Shown here piece by piece: positions 27,250 to 35,862 of a stretch of 64,000 nucleotides of DNA (position 1 is the first letter of the stretch; each line of letters opens with the position of its first letter). Origin of the DNA: Aminobacter ciceronei (GTDB lineage: Bacteria > Pseudomonadota > Alphaproteobacteria > Rhizobiales > Rhizobiaceae); NCBI RefSeq assembly GCF_014138625.1, contig NZ_JACJHY010000018.1, positions 1-64,000 on the forward strand, read 5' to 3'. A model generated the notes under the pieces. The model saw only the letters and a list, made by a program, of their open reading frames with translations, was not told where the DNA came from and did not search any database. A program made the translations under genes and the position numbers.

Positions 27250-28920
27250 ATGTATCTCATGAAGATGGATCCGCGCGCACTGGTGGAGAACCCCAACCAT
27301 TCGCGCCAGACCAAGCCGTCGCCGCAGGCCGACGCTCTTCTGCTGGCGTCGATCAAGGCGATCGGCATCGTGCATCCGCCCGTCGTCACGCCGCAGGGTG
27401 ATGGCGGCAACGGCTTTGTCATTGAGGCAGGCCGTCGCCGTGTCAGGCTCGCGCTCAAGGCCGGCATCGAGGAGATCGACATCCTTGTCAACGATGCCGA
27501 CAACGACAACGCCGGCGCCAACGGCGCGATGCGCTCCTTCGCGGAGAACATCGTCAGGGAGCCGCTCAACCCTGTCGACCAGTGGCGGGCGATCGAGCGC
27601 CTGGTCGCTCTCGGCTGGACCGAGGACGCAATCGCCGTCGCGCTGGCGCTGACGCCGCGGCGGATCAAGCAGCTCAGGCTCTTCGCCAATGTGCTGCCGG
27701 CGATGCTCGACCAGATGGCCAAGGGCGACATGCCGAACGAGCAGCAGTTGCGCACCATCGCGTCCGCTTCGCTCGACGAGCAGAAGGAAGTCTGGAAGGC
27801 GCACAAGCCGTCCAAGGCCGATCCGAGGGTCGGCTGGTGGAACGTGGCGAACGCGCTGGCGAAGACCCGCATGTACGCCAAGGACGCCAGCTTCGACGAC
27901 GAACTGGCGCGCGCCTACGGCATCGAATGGGAGGAAGACCTGTTCGGGCCGGCCGACGAGGACGGCCGCTACACCACCAATGTCGAGGCGTTCCTCGGCG
28001 CGCAGCAGGAGTGGATGGCGAACCATCTGCCGAAGCGCGGCCTCATCACGGAGGCCAACAGCTGGGGTCAGCCGGTGCTGCCGCCGAAGGCCGAGCGTGT
28101 CCACGGCAAGGCGGCGAAGAGCGACTGCGTGGCCATGTATCTCGACCGCGACGGCAAGGTCCAGAGCGTGACCTATCGCATGCCGGAGGCGAAGAAGAAG
28201 GGCAAGGACGCCGACGATATCGGTGCCGTCGCGAAGCCCCGGCCGCCGGTCACCAACAAGGGCATGGACATGATCGGCGACTTCCGCACCGATGCGCTGC
28301 GCGAGGCGCTCGACCGGGCGCCGATCGAGGACGACACGCTGATGGCGCTGCTGATCCTCGCCCTTGCAGGACAGAACGTCTCGGTCAGGACCGACGGCGG
28401 CGAGTCGCTCTATGGCAGCAGTCGGCTGGCGAGGCGCGCGGCGAGCCTGTTCAACGCCGAGGGCCAGCTCCAGTGCAGCGAGGAGACGTTGCGCGTCGCC
28501 GCACGCCTCTCGCTGATGGAGGTTCTGTCGTGCCGGCGCAACGCGTCCAACAGCGGCATCGTCGCACGCGTGGCCGGCGATGCGATCGGCGCGAACATCT
28601 TCCTGCCCAACATGGGCACCGAGGATTTCCTGTCGTGCCTGTCGCGTCAGGCGCTCGAAGCGTCCTGCACCGACACGCCGGTGCTGCCGCGTGCGCGGGT
28701 GAAGGACACGCGCGCAGCTCTTGTCGAGCACTTCAAGGAGGACCGTTTCGTTCACGCGAGCGCGCTGTTCGCGCCGGACGAAAAGGAACTCGCGAATTGG
28801 CTCGCCACCAATGCGCCCGAGCCGGACGAGGACGAGGAGTCCGCCTCCGGCGACGACCTGACCGATGCCTCGGAAGAGCCCGACGAGGGTGAGGACGAGT
28901 TCCGCGAAGCGGCCGAATAA
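27250..28920 (+). CDS. ParB/RepB/Spo0J-family nuclease-like protein
   Basis: 556 residues. The N-terminal ParB domain has the pattern LVENPNHSRQTKP... followed by GNGFVIEAGRRRVRLAL, which corresponds to the CTP-binding GERR-type box (here AGRRR), and ENIVREPLNPVDQWRAIERLVALGWTEDAIA with a helix-turn-helix. The rest is a long family-specific extension ending in an acidic tail (DEDEESASGDDLTDASEEPDEGEDE). No ParA neighbour is present, so this is a plasmid accessory ParB-like protein rather than a partition pair. The ATG at 27,250 follows AAAAGGAGCATTCC. A strong terminator follows. Confidence 0.82.
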   Translation: MYLMKMDPRALVENPNHSRQTKPSPQADALLLASIKAIGIVHPPVVTPQGDGGNGFVIEAGRRRVRLALKAGIEEIDILVNDADNDNAGANGAMRSFAENIVREPLNPVDQWRAIERLVALGWTEDAIAVALALTPRRIKQLRLFANVLPAMLDQMAKGDMPNEQQLRTIASASLDEQKEVWKAHKPSKADPRVGWWNVANALAKTRMYAKDASFDDELARAYGIEWEEDLFGPADEDGRYTTNVEAFLGAQQEWMANHLPKRGLITEANSWGQPVLPPKAERVHGKAAKSDCVAMYLDRDGKVQSVTYRMPEAKKKGKDADDIGAVAKPRPPVTNKGMDMIGDFRTDALREALDRAPIEDDTLMALLILALAGQNVSVRTDGGESLYGSSRLARRAASLFNAEGQLQCSEETLRVAARLSLMEVLSCRRNASNSGIVARVAGDAIGANIFLPNMGTEDFLSCLSRQALEASCTDTPVLPRARVKDTRAALVEHFKEDRFVHASALFAPDEKELANWLATNAPEPDEDEESASGDDLTDASEEPDEGEDEFREAAE

Positions 28921-28950
28921 CCGCTTCCTTTTCCAACTTCGAATGACGTT

Positions 28951-28975
28951 CCGCCGCCGGCCCATCCGGCGGCGG
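28951..28975 (+). terminator. Intrinsic terminator after the ParB-like gene
   Basis: Perfect 10-bp stem CCGCCGCCGG / CCGGCGGCGG with loop CCCAT, followed by TTCTGTTTTC. It separates the ParB-like gene from the next operon. Confidence 0.9.
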
Positions 28976-29009
28976 TTCTGTTTTCATCGTCCACAACAGG
29001 AGGACAAGA

Positions 29010-29480
29010 ATGTCCGCTTCATTGATCTTCGACCTGGCGCCGCTCGGCGCAATCGTAAAATACTCCGACGGAACGCCGCGCCCGCCGGAGCACCATCGCA
29101 AGAAGCTCGCGGCCTGGAAAAACCGCAACAATGGCGGCCGACTGATCGCCAAGCGGCCACGGCACGTCGCCAGCAGCACGACGATCCTGGAGTCCTTCAC
29201 GCTCCATGAGGGGGATTTCGACGCAGCTGGCCTCGTCGTGCTTCGCGTCCACCGCAGCTTCTCGATCGACAGCGACCTGAAGTTCACCGTCGTCGAGCGG
29301 CCCGCCATCGGCTCGGTCGTCGTTCTCGACCGGCCCGACGGCGAGCTGGTACATCTGGCCGAAAACCATGCCGCCGCCGAGACCTGGCTGAAGAGCCACG
29401 GCTATTCGCATGCGATCCTGCAGCCGGTCACCGCGAACCAGGTGGCAGCCGATGTCGTCGAGGGGAGGGCCGCGGCATGA
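29010..29480 (+). CDS. Conserved hypothetical accessory protein (156 aa)
   Basis: 156 residues, soluble. No domain is recognised; the sequence has a basic N-terminal half (RKKLAAWKNRNNGGRLIAKRP) and a beta-rich middle. The ATG has an ideal AGGAGG at 9 bases. It is the first gene of a tight five-gene operon (29,010-31,393) in which each stop overlaps or nearly overlaps the next start, which indicates a joint function. Confidence 0.65.
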   Translation: MSASLIFDLAPLGAIVKYSDGTPRPPEHHRKKLAAWKNRNNGGRLIAKRPRHVASSTTILESFTLHEGDFDAAGLVVLRVHRSFSIDSDLKFTVVERPAIGSVVVLDRPDGELVHLAENHAAAETWLKSHGYSHAILQPVTANQVAADVVEGRAAA

Positions 29481-30364
29481 GCGCGCTCGCTTCCCCGATC
29501 CCCAACGATGAAGCCCCCGGTTTTCCGGGGGTTTCGTTTGGTCTCAGCGCCGACGGCATGAACGTCGCGTTGGTCGGCGACCATGCCTACGCCATGGTCC
29601 CTGCCAGCGGCGGCAAGCACTATCTCGCCAGCGGCTGGCGGATTCGACGCCCCATGCCGGAATGGACGCGCAGCGATTTCTACAGCCACCACGGTGAGCT
29701 CGCCGACGCGGCCGCGTTCCGCGCCGCCGTGCTCGAACGAGCCGAGCACGCTCGAGAGCTGCGCGCGCTCGGCCGACGCGAGGCGCATTTCCCAGCCAGC
29801 ACGCCCTGGGGACCGTCCCAGGGCGCGACCTTCTATGCCGAGGACGTCGTGTTCCACAGCACGGCCGGTCATGGCGGGTTTCATCTGTCGGGCGCTCGCA
29901 ACGCAAGAGTCCATCCGACGCTGCGCCTCGCCGGCGGCTGGTACGAGGAAGACGCGGCGTGGGCCTTCGTCGCGATCTCGTTCCCGCATCTCTTCACCAC
30001 CTTCGAGCGGCGCTGCGCGGAGCGCACCGTCAAGGACACCTGGCCGGACGCCTGGGAGGCAATCTTCGGCACTGTGCTCCAGCCGGGCGAATCCGAGACG
30101 AAGGACCGCCGCGCCTTCGAGCGGGAACATGCGAACGACTGGATCGTCGTCTCGGCGATCACGTCCGACCGCGAGAAGGGCTTCGTGGAAGTCGTCGCTA
30201 CGCCCGGCGGCAGGCGCGGAGCGGGGACCGAGGAACGCCGCTTCCTCGTCCCCTCGCAGGAGTATGAGGTCGGCCGCTTCGGCTTCGTCATCGATGTGGA
30301 CCGCCATCCTGTCTATTGCGGCCCTTCGAGCTTCGTCGGCTGGCAGCGGGGGAACGCGTCATGA
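29477..30364 (+). CDS. Conserved hypothetical accessory protein (295 aa)
   Basis: 295 residues, soluble, overlapping the previous gene by 4 bases (ATGA). Features seen: TPWGPSQGATFYAEDVVFHSTAGHGGFHLS near residue 115-145, which looks like an enzyme-type loop with two His, and PHLFTTFERRCAERTVKDTWPDAWE. I recognise this as a recurrent protein of rhizobial conjugative elements but cannot name a function. It ends in an overlap with the next gene. Confidence 0.65.
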   Translation: MSALASPIPNDEAPGFPGVSFGLSADGMNVALVGDHAYAMVPASGGKHYLASGWRIRRPMPEWTRSDFYSHHGELADAAAFRAAVLERAEHARELRALGRREAHFPASTPWGPSQGATFYAEDVVFHSTAGHGGFHLSGARNARVHPTLRLAGGWYEEDAAWAFVAISFPHLFTTFERRCAERTVKDTWPDAWEAIFGTVLQPGESETKDRRAFEREHANDWIVVSAITSDREKGFVEVVATPGGRRGAGTEERRFLVPSQEYEVGRFGFVIDVDRHPVYCGPSSFVGWQRGNAS

Positions 30365-30696
30365 CCCGCGCCTGCGAACGCGAGGCGCAGCTCTCCCGCA
30401 TGGAGGAAGCGCGTCGGCAGATACAGCGCCAGCTCGACATGATCGAGCGCCAGATCACGCGGCGCATGACGGCGCTGATCCCGCAATTGCAGCCGCGCCG
30501 CAGGGCTTACAGGCGCGGCAAGCCGCCCGATCCGAGCGCGTTCCTCGAGCGCTACCGCTCGAACTTGGCAGCGATTAGGGCGGAGCGACAGCCCGAGATC
30601 GACGCCTTGTCACGCAAGCTCGCCCGGCAGGATCGCGCGATCGCGGCCTTCCGAGCGCGCCACCCCATGCCCGACAGCCAGGAGGCCACATCATGA
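30361..30696 (+). CDS. Coiled-coil hypothetical protein (111 aa)
   Basis: 111 residues, highly charged and predicted to be helical: EREAQLSRMEEARRQIQRQL at the start and a second heptad-like segment (RQPEIDALSRKLARQDRAIAAF). Its ATG overlaps the stop of the 295-aa gene, and its stop overlaps the ATG of the next (ATGA). Function unknown; a structural or scaffolding role in the operon product is a guess. Confidence 0.6.
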   Translation: MTRACEREAQLSRMEEARRQIQRQLDMIERQITRRMTALIPQLQPRRRAYRRGKPPDPSAFLERYRSNLAAIRAERQPEIDALSRKLARQDRAIAAFRARHPMPDSQEATS

Positions 30697-30992
30697 TCGT
30701 CTACAACGTCAAGCGCCGGTGGTTTGCCATGAAGGGCGCCGCCGAGCAGTACCGCATCCGGGAGAAGCTGCCTCCGGACGCCACGATCAAGATCGGCATC
30801 GCGGACCGCACCCAACTCGCAGCACTTCTCGACGCGCTGTGCGAGCCGCCGGCCTCCCCCGCCGAAGGCGCCACGCAGCTCGCCGCCGTGCCGGAGCGGG
30901 TCATCGACGATGCCTTTGTCGATCCCGACCTCGACATTCCAAAATTCCTTCGCGAGAGCTGGGCGCGGCTCATGGCCGGGAAAGGAGACTAG
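30693..30992 (+). CDS. Hypothetical protein (99 aa)
   Basis: 99 residues: MIVYNVKRRWFAMKGAAEQY... and a C-terminal amphipathic segment (DIPKFLRESWARLMAGKGD). No family recognised. It overlaps the upstream coiled-coil gene by 4 bases and lies 2 bases before the next ATG, so it is part of the same translationally coupled operon. Confidence 0.6.
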   Translation: MIVYNVKRRWFAMKGAAEQYRIREKLPPDATIKIGIADRTQLAALLDALCEPPASPAEGATQLAAVPERVIDDAFVDPDLDIPKFLRESWARLMAGKGD

Positions 30993-30994
30993 CG

Positions 30995-31393
30995 ATGGCT
31001 GCGCCCTGGTCCTTCATCGCGTCCTATATTGGAGCCGCGCTGTGGTCTTCCTGCGACGGTGACGGCGTTCCTCTCGACCGCCGCCATGACATCAGCGATC
31101 TCGCCGCCGGGACGCGCGAGCGGATGGAAGCGGATTGCCACGCCTTCTATGACGCGAACCACCGACTTGTCCATTGCCTCGACGCGCCGCTCACAGGGGA
31201 TGTCGAGGGGCCGGCCAGCGACCGCGAGGCGGCGATGGCCGGCCATGATTTCTGGCTGACGCGCTGCGGCCACGGCGCGGGCTTCTGGGATGGCGACTGG
31301 CCCGAGCCTCATGCCGGCAGGCTGGACAGCGCGGCGCGCTCCTTCGGCAATGTCGACCTCTATGTCGGCGACGACGGCCTCATCCATCTTTGA
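30995..31393 (+). CDS. Hypothetical protein (132 aa)
   Basis: 132 residues, His/Asp/Trp-rich (FWLTRCGHGAGFWDGDWPEPHAGRL). The ATG at 30,995 follows AAAGGAGAC and lies 2 bases after the previous stop. The pattern GHDFWLTRNGHGAGFWDRG occurs in many plasmid- and phage-encoded hypothetical proteins of unknown function, so I regard it as a real conserved family. It is the last gene of the operon. Confidence 0.65.
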   Translation: MAAPWSFIASYIGAALWSSCDGDGVPLDRRHDISDLAAGTRERMEADCHAFYDANHRLVHCLDAPLTGDVEGPASDREAAMAGHDFWLTRCGHGAGFWDGDWPEPHAGRLDSAARSFGNVDLYVGDDGLIHL

Positions 31394-31528
31394 AGGCCGG
31401 CCCGACGTTCGGGCGCGCGCATCGGCGACGGCTTGAGCCGTCCCGGATAGGCGCCGCACCTCGCGGCAGCGCCGCTGCCTGTTCGTCACAGGCCGCGAGA
31501 CCGGCCCGATCACGGCGGTCCTTTTCCT

Positions 31529-31787
31529 GCCGGCCCTTGCCGGCCCTCCCTTCGGATCAGGGTGCGCTCGTAAACCGGCGGCCGCGCGCTTCAAGGCCGC
31601 TTCGCGCCGCCTTGCGGCCGGGCCGACCGATCTCGCCAAGGCAGGCCCGCGTGCTGCGCGGGGCTGATGAGCCCCGCTGGCCCGCAAGCCGGCCTCGCTC
31701 GATCCCGTCCGCCCCGGACCCTGAAGCGCCCGTCTTTCCGCCGGTTTGGTCCGAGCACGCCCGAAGGGAGGGCCGGCAAGGGCCGGC
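31529..31787 (+). promoter_or_regulatory. Leader bounded by a perfect 27-bp inverted repeat
   Basis: The left arm (31529-31555, beginning GCCGGCCCTTGCC and ending CCCTTCGG) is the exact reverse complement of the right arm (31761-31787). The arms enclose about 205 bases with further GC-rich hairpins, including GGGGCTGATGAGCCCC near 31,657. A small CCTTCGG/CCGAAGG hairpin (31793-31811) and the SD GGAAAGGA follow before the ATG at 31,825. The size and perfection suggest a selected structure: a folded leader RNA or ssDNA element. Confidence 0.6.
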
Positions 31788-31824
31788 CCGAGCCTTCGGC
31801 CGAACCGAAGGAAAGGACATCCCC

Positions 31825-32412
31825 ATGACGAAACCCGCTCGCACCCAGCACCCGACCGCCCGCGTCGTCCCGCTGCGTAAGGGCACGACTCTCGAAATGG
31901 TCCGTCTCGCCTGCCCGGACGCCGCGCAGGCCGCACTGATCGCCGAGAGCTTCGGATCTCCGGTGGTCGACAGCGACGGCATCCGCGAGCTTCACGAACG
32001 GATGATCGTCGAGACCGCCGAAGCGCTCGGCGAAGGGCTCGGCGAGCGCGCCATGCAGATCCATCTGCAACGCATCGTCGGTGCCTATGTTGGCTCCGCC
32101 CACGGCGCGGGCCAGTTCTACAGCCGGGCCGTCACGGAAGCGCGCGACCTTACCGCCAAGGCCGCCAACGACCTGCGCGACGAGGACATCGACGGTCCGG
32201 TCGGCTTCGAGAGCGCCGCGCAGCGCAAGCGCGAGTTCGCCGCCGACATGGGCATCCAGGCCCATGCGCTGCGCATGGCTGCCGAAGGCGCCGTTGCCGC
32301 CTACGATCACGTCGTCGGCGAACGCTGGAAGCCGTTCGAGCGAGCCGTCGAGAATCCCGGCCAGACGCTCGACCGCAAGGCTGCCGAGATGCAGATGGCG
32401 GCTCTCGGTTGA
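31825..32412 (+). CDS. Conserved hypothetical accessory protein (195 aa)
   Basis: 195 residues, mostly helical, soluble. N-terminus MTKPARTQHPTARVVPLRKGTT, then a helical core (MVRLACPDAAQAALIAESFGS, FVGSAHGAGQFYSRAVTEARDLT-like segment). No domain name can be given; similar proteins recur in this class of elements. The start at 31,825 has GGAAAGGAC upstream; the 145-codon upstream extension corresponds to the leader and is rejected. The gene is a single-gene cassette followed by a terminator. Confidence 0.65.
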   Translation: MTKPARTQHPTARVVPLRKGTTLEMVRLACPDAAQAALIAESFGSPVVDSDGIRELHERMIVETAEALGEGLGERAMQIHLQRIVGAYVGSAHGAGQFYSRAVTEARDLTAKAANDLRDEDIDGPVGFESAAQRKREFAADMGIQAHALRMAAEGAVAAYDHVVGERWKPFERAVENPGQTLDRKAAEMQMAALG

Positions 32413-32422
32413 GGCGCCTGTC

Positions 32423-32444
32423 GGGCGGGGCTTCGGCCTCGCCC
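32423..32444 (+). terminator. Intrinsic terminator after the 195-aa gene
   Basis: A 9-bp stem GGGCGGGGC / GCCTCGCCC with a TTCG tetraloop (one G-T pair), followed by CCCTTTCT. Confidence 0.8.
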
Positions 32445-32457
32445 CTTTCTTCGAGCC

Positions 32458-32491
32458 GAAGAGGCCGGTCCCATGCGGGGCCGGCCTCTTC
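32458..32491. repeat. 15-bp hairpin with tetraloop
   Basis: GAAGAGGCCGGTCCC pairs with GGGGCCGGCCTCTTC around loop ATGC (one G-T pair). No T-tract follows. It lies between the terminator of the 195-aa gene and the leader of ardC, and resembles the other long hairpins that bracket cassettes in this region. Confidence 0.6.
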
Positions 32492-32544
32492 CCGTGTTGC
32501 AGCAACTCGCCGCGCAGCTGAGGGACGGAAGGAAAGGACGAGGA

Positions 32545-32752
32545 GGGCTGCGCCTGCGGCCCGTCCCGGACGGCGGTCCTGCCGGGGCCGGCGGTCCGCG
32601 CAACGGCTTCGCCGTCCTCCACTTTGTTCCGGCCCTTCCCGCCCGTCGCAATGCGACGGGCCTGGTCGGGTGCGCGATCCTCCTGATTGCCCCGGCAACG
32701 GACCTCCGCGACGGGCCGCGATGGACGCGGCCCCGAAACGGAGGACATGAAA
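32545..32752 (+). promoter_or_regulatory. Family-B leader, copy 1 (ardC)
   Basis: This leader shares with those at 39828-40083 and 42518-42771 a CTCCACTTTGTTCCGG box (about 32618-32633), a following GGGTGCG...GATC segment, and a terminal hairpin GGCCGCG-ATGGA-CGCGGCC (32714-32732) placed just before the SD. It is the most diverged of the three copies. Confidence 0.55.
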
Positions 32753-33478
32753 ATGACGACCAGGAAATCCGGCTCGCGCGCCGACGTCTACACGCGCATC
32801 GCCGAACGCATCGTCGCCGATCTCGAAAACGGCGTCCGGCCGTGGGTCCAGCCATGGGGCGCCCGCAACGCCAACGGCCGCGTGACGCGACCCCTGCGCC
32901 ACAACGGCCAGCCCTATACCGGGATCAACGTGCTGCTTCTTTGGTCCGAGGCGATGGCGCGCGACTTCGCCTCGCCGATGTGGATGACCTTCAGGCAGGC
33001 GTCCGAGCTTGATGCGCATGTCCGAAAGGGGGAGAGCGGCACGACCGTCGTGTACGCCAGCCGGTTCACAAAGACCGAGGTCGACGCGCATGGCGGCGAG
33101 GTCGAGCGGGACATCCCTTTCCTCAAGGCCTACACGGTCTTCAACTGCGACCAGATCGACGGGCTTCCTGACCAGTATTACAACCGGCCCGAGCCGGTCA
33201 TCGATCCGGTCGAGCGCATCGCCGAGGCGGACCGCTTCTTCGCCAACACCGGCGCGGTGATCCGGCACGGCGGCGGTAAGGCGTTCTTCTCGCCGTCCAG
33301 CGACCATGTGCAGATGCCGCCCTTCGAGACCTTCCGCGATGCGGCGAGCTACTACGCGGTGCTCGGCCACGAATGCGTCCATTATGCCGTAAGCTGGATT
33401 ATGCCGCATGGCCGAGTTCGGCGGCTGCTGCGTCTGCTGTCGGCCATGCGGCAGTTCGGCATAATCAGAGCGCTTTGA
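32753..33478 (+). pseudogene. ardC: ArdC-type antirestriction protein, 3' truncated
   Basis: The N-terminal ArdC ssDNA-binding domain is intact (DVYTRIAERIVADLENGVRPWVQPW, then GINVLLLW, MTFRQASELDAHVRKGESGTTVVY). It leads to the zincin-like metallopeptidase domain, which stops exactly at its zinc site GHECVH. The following codons (YAVSWIMPHGRVRRL...) are foreign and reach a stop after about 30 residues. Full-length family members are about 300 residues, with a C-terminal half carrying EELVAELGAAF. Restriction evasion by ssDNA binding may survive, but protease function should be lost. The start is ATG at 32,753 (GGAGG 8 bases upstream) or 32,747. The break marks the left end of the 33.4-39.5 kb insert. 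Confidence 0.85.
33381..33466. repeat. ATTATGCCG repeats and inverted repeat at the insertion junction
   Basis: ATTATGCCG occurs directly at 33381 and 33398 and inverted at 33457-33465. A 14-bp perfect inverted repeat, TGCCGCATGGCCGA (33402-33415) with TCGGCCATGCGGCA (33440-33453), lies inside. It begins exactly where ArdC homology ends. TTATGCCGC-type repeats are, to my recollection, seen at termini of elements with several tyrosine recombinases; no recombinase is present here, so it may be a leftover end. Confidence 0.5.
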
Positions 33479-33603
33479 AGAAGGCGAGTATGGGGTGGGA
33501 AGCGGTCAATCCGCTTTCAAGACGGATACTTCCTAAGCGGACGCGAGAATCTGGTATTTCAGCCTGACAGGTGAATCACTCGTTTTCTGGAATCGGATCG
33601 GAC

Positions 33604-35034
33604 ATGCCTAATAAGTCGCCGTTAGAGCTTGATTTAACACAGCTATCGAAAGCGCTCATCGAGCGACAGTGGACTGCGCGCGAGGTTGCCGAGGCATCTA
33701 TATCCCGTATTGAAACGCTTGACCGCGATCTACATGCCTTCTGCACTTTGGATGAGACGGCAATGGCTCAGGCTGAGGACATCGATCGCCGCCTTTCTGC
33801 CGGATTGCCCGTGGGGCCGCTGGCAGGTGTTCCCGTCGCTGTGAAGGACCTGATTTGCACCCGAGGTTTGCGCACGACGTTTGGTTCGCGTCTGTATGAC
33901 GATTTTGTTCCCGATCAGGATGATATCGTGGTCGAACGCCTCAAAGCGGCGGATGCGATCATTGTCGGCAAAACGAATGCGTCCGAATTTGGCTACGGCG
34001 CTGTCGGCCACAACCACCTTTTCCCTACGACACGGAATCCATGGAACACGGCTCTGACCCCGGGTGGTTCCAGTGCCGGCTCGGCCGCTGCTATCGCCGC
34101 TCGAATGGTTCCATTGGCCCTGGGAAGTGATGGCGGCGGCTCAATAAGAATCCCCGCGTCGCTATCCGGCGTCTTCGGCATGAAGCCCTCTTGGGGGCGT
34201 GTACCTCTTTACCCAGGGTGTCGCGACGAACGCTATCCTGGCCAGTCCAGTTGGGAGTCCCTGGAGCACATCGGCCCATTGTCCCGCAACGCGGCGGATG
34301 CCGCTCTTGCCCTATCCGTTATCAGCGGCCCCACCCCTTACGATAGGCACTCGATTCCATCGGAAGCCAGCGATTGGGCTTTGGATGGCATGGAGGCGAT
34401 GAAAGATGTCCGCATCGCATATACGCATGATCTGGGCTTTGCGCCCGTCGATCCGGAAGTGAGCGCGGTCTTCGAAAATGCCGTCCGGCAGTTGGAAAGG
34501 ATAATCGGCACCATCGACTGCGCTTATCCGGCCGTCGGCAACACGGAAGGCCTGCTCGACACCCTCGTTGCGCTTGAGACGGATCGCGCGGGACTCAAGG
34601 CCATGGCCGCCGAGCGCGGGATCGAATTGGACGGCTGGATAGGCAGCATCCTTGAGCGCACGTGGAGCACGGACCAGTTCACTGCCGCACTTTTGGAGCG
34701 GAAGCGGGTTGTCAATATTACCGCCAAGTTCATGGCCGACTTTGATTTCCTGCTAACGCCGGCAACCGCAACGGCGGCGTTTCCTGTCGATACAGACGGC
34801 CCGGCGGAAATAGCGGGGCATGCCCTTCCTCCGTCAGCGTGGGTTCCATTCTCTGCGCTCGCAAACTTTACGGGTCAACCTGCGGCCTCAGTTCCAATCG
34901 GTTTCACAAATGACGGTCGCCCGATTGGCTTGCAGATCATGGGCCGTCACCTGGACGACAGGGGAGTTCTTTCCTTGTCTGCGATAGTCGAAAAACTCTT
35001 TCCAAATAATCGTTGGCCAGGTCCGACGCTGTGA
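33604..35034 (+). CDS. Amidase-signature family hydrolase
   Basis: 476 residues. The Ser-cisSer-Lys triad motifs are visible: catalytic Lys in VAVKDLI (about residue 82), GGSSAGSAAA, and GSDGGGSIRIPAS. These enzymes hydrolyse amides or transfer ammonia (GatA-like); the substrate cannot be predicted, and no gatB/C is nearby, so it is a free amidase. The start at 33,604 is favoured over GTG 33,571, but neither has a strong ribosome site. Base composition is less GC-rich than the neighbouring plasmid genes, consistent with acquisition as part of the mosaic insert. Confidence 0.85.
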   Translation: MPNKSPLELDLTQLSKALIERQWTAREVAEASISRIETLDRDLHAFCTLDETAMAQAEDIDRRLSAGLPVGPLAGVPVAVKDLICTRGLRTTFGSRLYDDFVPDQDDIVVERLKAADAIIVGKTNASEFGYGAVGHNHLFPTTRNPWNTALTPGGSSAGSAAAIAARMVPLALGSDGGGSIRIPASLSGVFGMKPSWGRVPLYPGCRDERYPGQSSWESLEHIGPLSRNAADAALALSVISGPTPYDRHSIPSEASDWALDGMEAMKDVRIAYTHDLGFAPVDPEVSAVFENAVRQLERIIGTIDCAYPAVGNTEGLLDTLVALETDRAGLKAMAAERGIELDGWIGSILERTWSTDQFTAALLERKRVVNITAKFMADFDFLLTPATATAAFPVDTDGPAEIAGHALPPSAWVPFSALANFTGQPAASVPIGFTNDGRPIGLQIMGRHLDDRGVLSLSAIVEKLFPNNRWPGPTL

Positions 35035-35404
35035 CAATGGATGTGCGGTGTCGGTTGGCATCTCATTGAAGAGAAAACAATGACAACCACCGCAGCTCGT
35101 GATTTCTGGTTTCAGGAGTGATGATCGCCGACACTAACGACCGCAATGGCGTCGTCTGCTGCCACAGGTGGGCTGGAAAGTTTATTGAATAAACTTCTCC
35201 TCCGGCCGCGCCCGCTATGACCATAACCATTTGCTGCGGGCTGGCCCTGACATTAGCCATGTATGTAACATAACAGAAAGTCGGCTTTCGATAGTTTTGA
35301 TGATGTATTCACCTAACTCGCTACCTTTCCAGCGTCCTGCACATCGCCCGGAATGGGGCGGAAAGGCGACGGCCCCGCTCATGGTCATAGTGAGATTATT
35401 CAGT

Positions 35405-35794
35405 TCAGCTTACTGAAAGCGCCTCAATCACGCGGCACTCCGAAACGCGCCCCTGATGACATTCACCTACCATGCGGGCCAACTCGTCGCGCAAAGAGAG
35501 CAAGCGGGCGATGCGTCTTTCGACTTCCTCAAGCTGTCCCTGTGCAATGCGGCTCGCGTCCTCGCACGATGCTTCGGGTTGCTCCTGCAAAGCCAGCAAC
35601 ACCCGAACACTTGGCAGATCGAAACCAAGATCGCGGGCATGGCGGATAAAGCCCAGCCGCTCTGCATCGACGGTGCTGTAAGTGCGCCGTCCGTTGGATT
35701 GGCGGGCAGGCTTGGGCAAAACCCCGATGCGCTCGTAATAGCGGATTGTTTCGATGTTCACGCCTGCCTGTCGGGATAAGTCGCCAATCTGCAT
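35405..35794 (-). CDS. MerR-family metal-responsive regulator
   Basis: 129 residues with the MerR N-terminal wing-helix (MQIGDLSRQAGVNIETIRYYERIGVLPKPARQ), a dimerisation helix and a C-terminal metal-binding-type loop with cysteines (ASCEDASRI near residue 77, then GECHQGRVSECRVIEAL). The cysteine layout is that of the Zn/Cd/Pb-sensing ZntR/CadR branch, not CueR. It is divergent from the HMA-CDF exporter; the dyad between them is its probable operator, so it likely activates the exporter when metal is bound. Confidence 0.88.
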   Translation of the reverse strand: MQIGDLSRQAGVNIETIRYYERIGVLPKPARQSNGRRTYSTVDAERLGFIRHARDLGFDLPSVRVLLALQEQPEASCEDASRIAQGQLEEVERRIARLLSLRDELARMVGECHQGRVSECRVIEALSVS

Positions 35795-35804
35795 CTTTTC
35801 GTCT

Positions 35805-35834
35805 TGCTCCTGTAGTGACTACAGGTTGTAGCAT
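35805..35834 (+). promoter_or_regulatory. MerR-type promoter/operator
   Basis: A perfect dyad CCTGTAG-TGA-CTACAGG (35809-35825) lies between a TTGCTC -35-like hexamer (35805) and a TAGCAT -10-like hexamer (35829), a spacer of about 18 bases that is longer than the usual 17. This is the hallmark of a promoter twisted into shape by a MerR activator. It drives the HMA-CDF gene and probably also controls the regulator. Confidence 0.75.
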
Positions 35835-35862
35835 AACAAGGCTAGAATTTCGAGGATCGACC

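Noticed and set aside
27058..28965. 635-codon minus-strand frame
   Set aside because: Antisense to the ParB-like gene, which has a clear domain and ribosome site.
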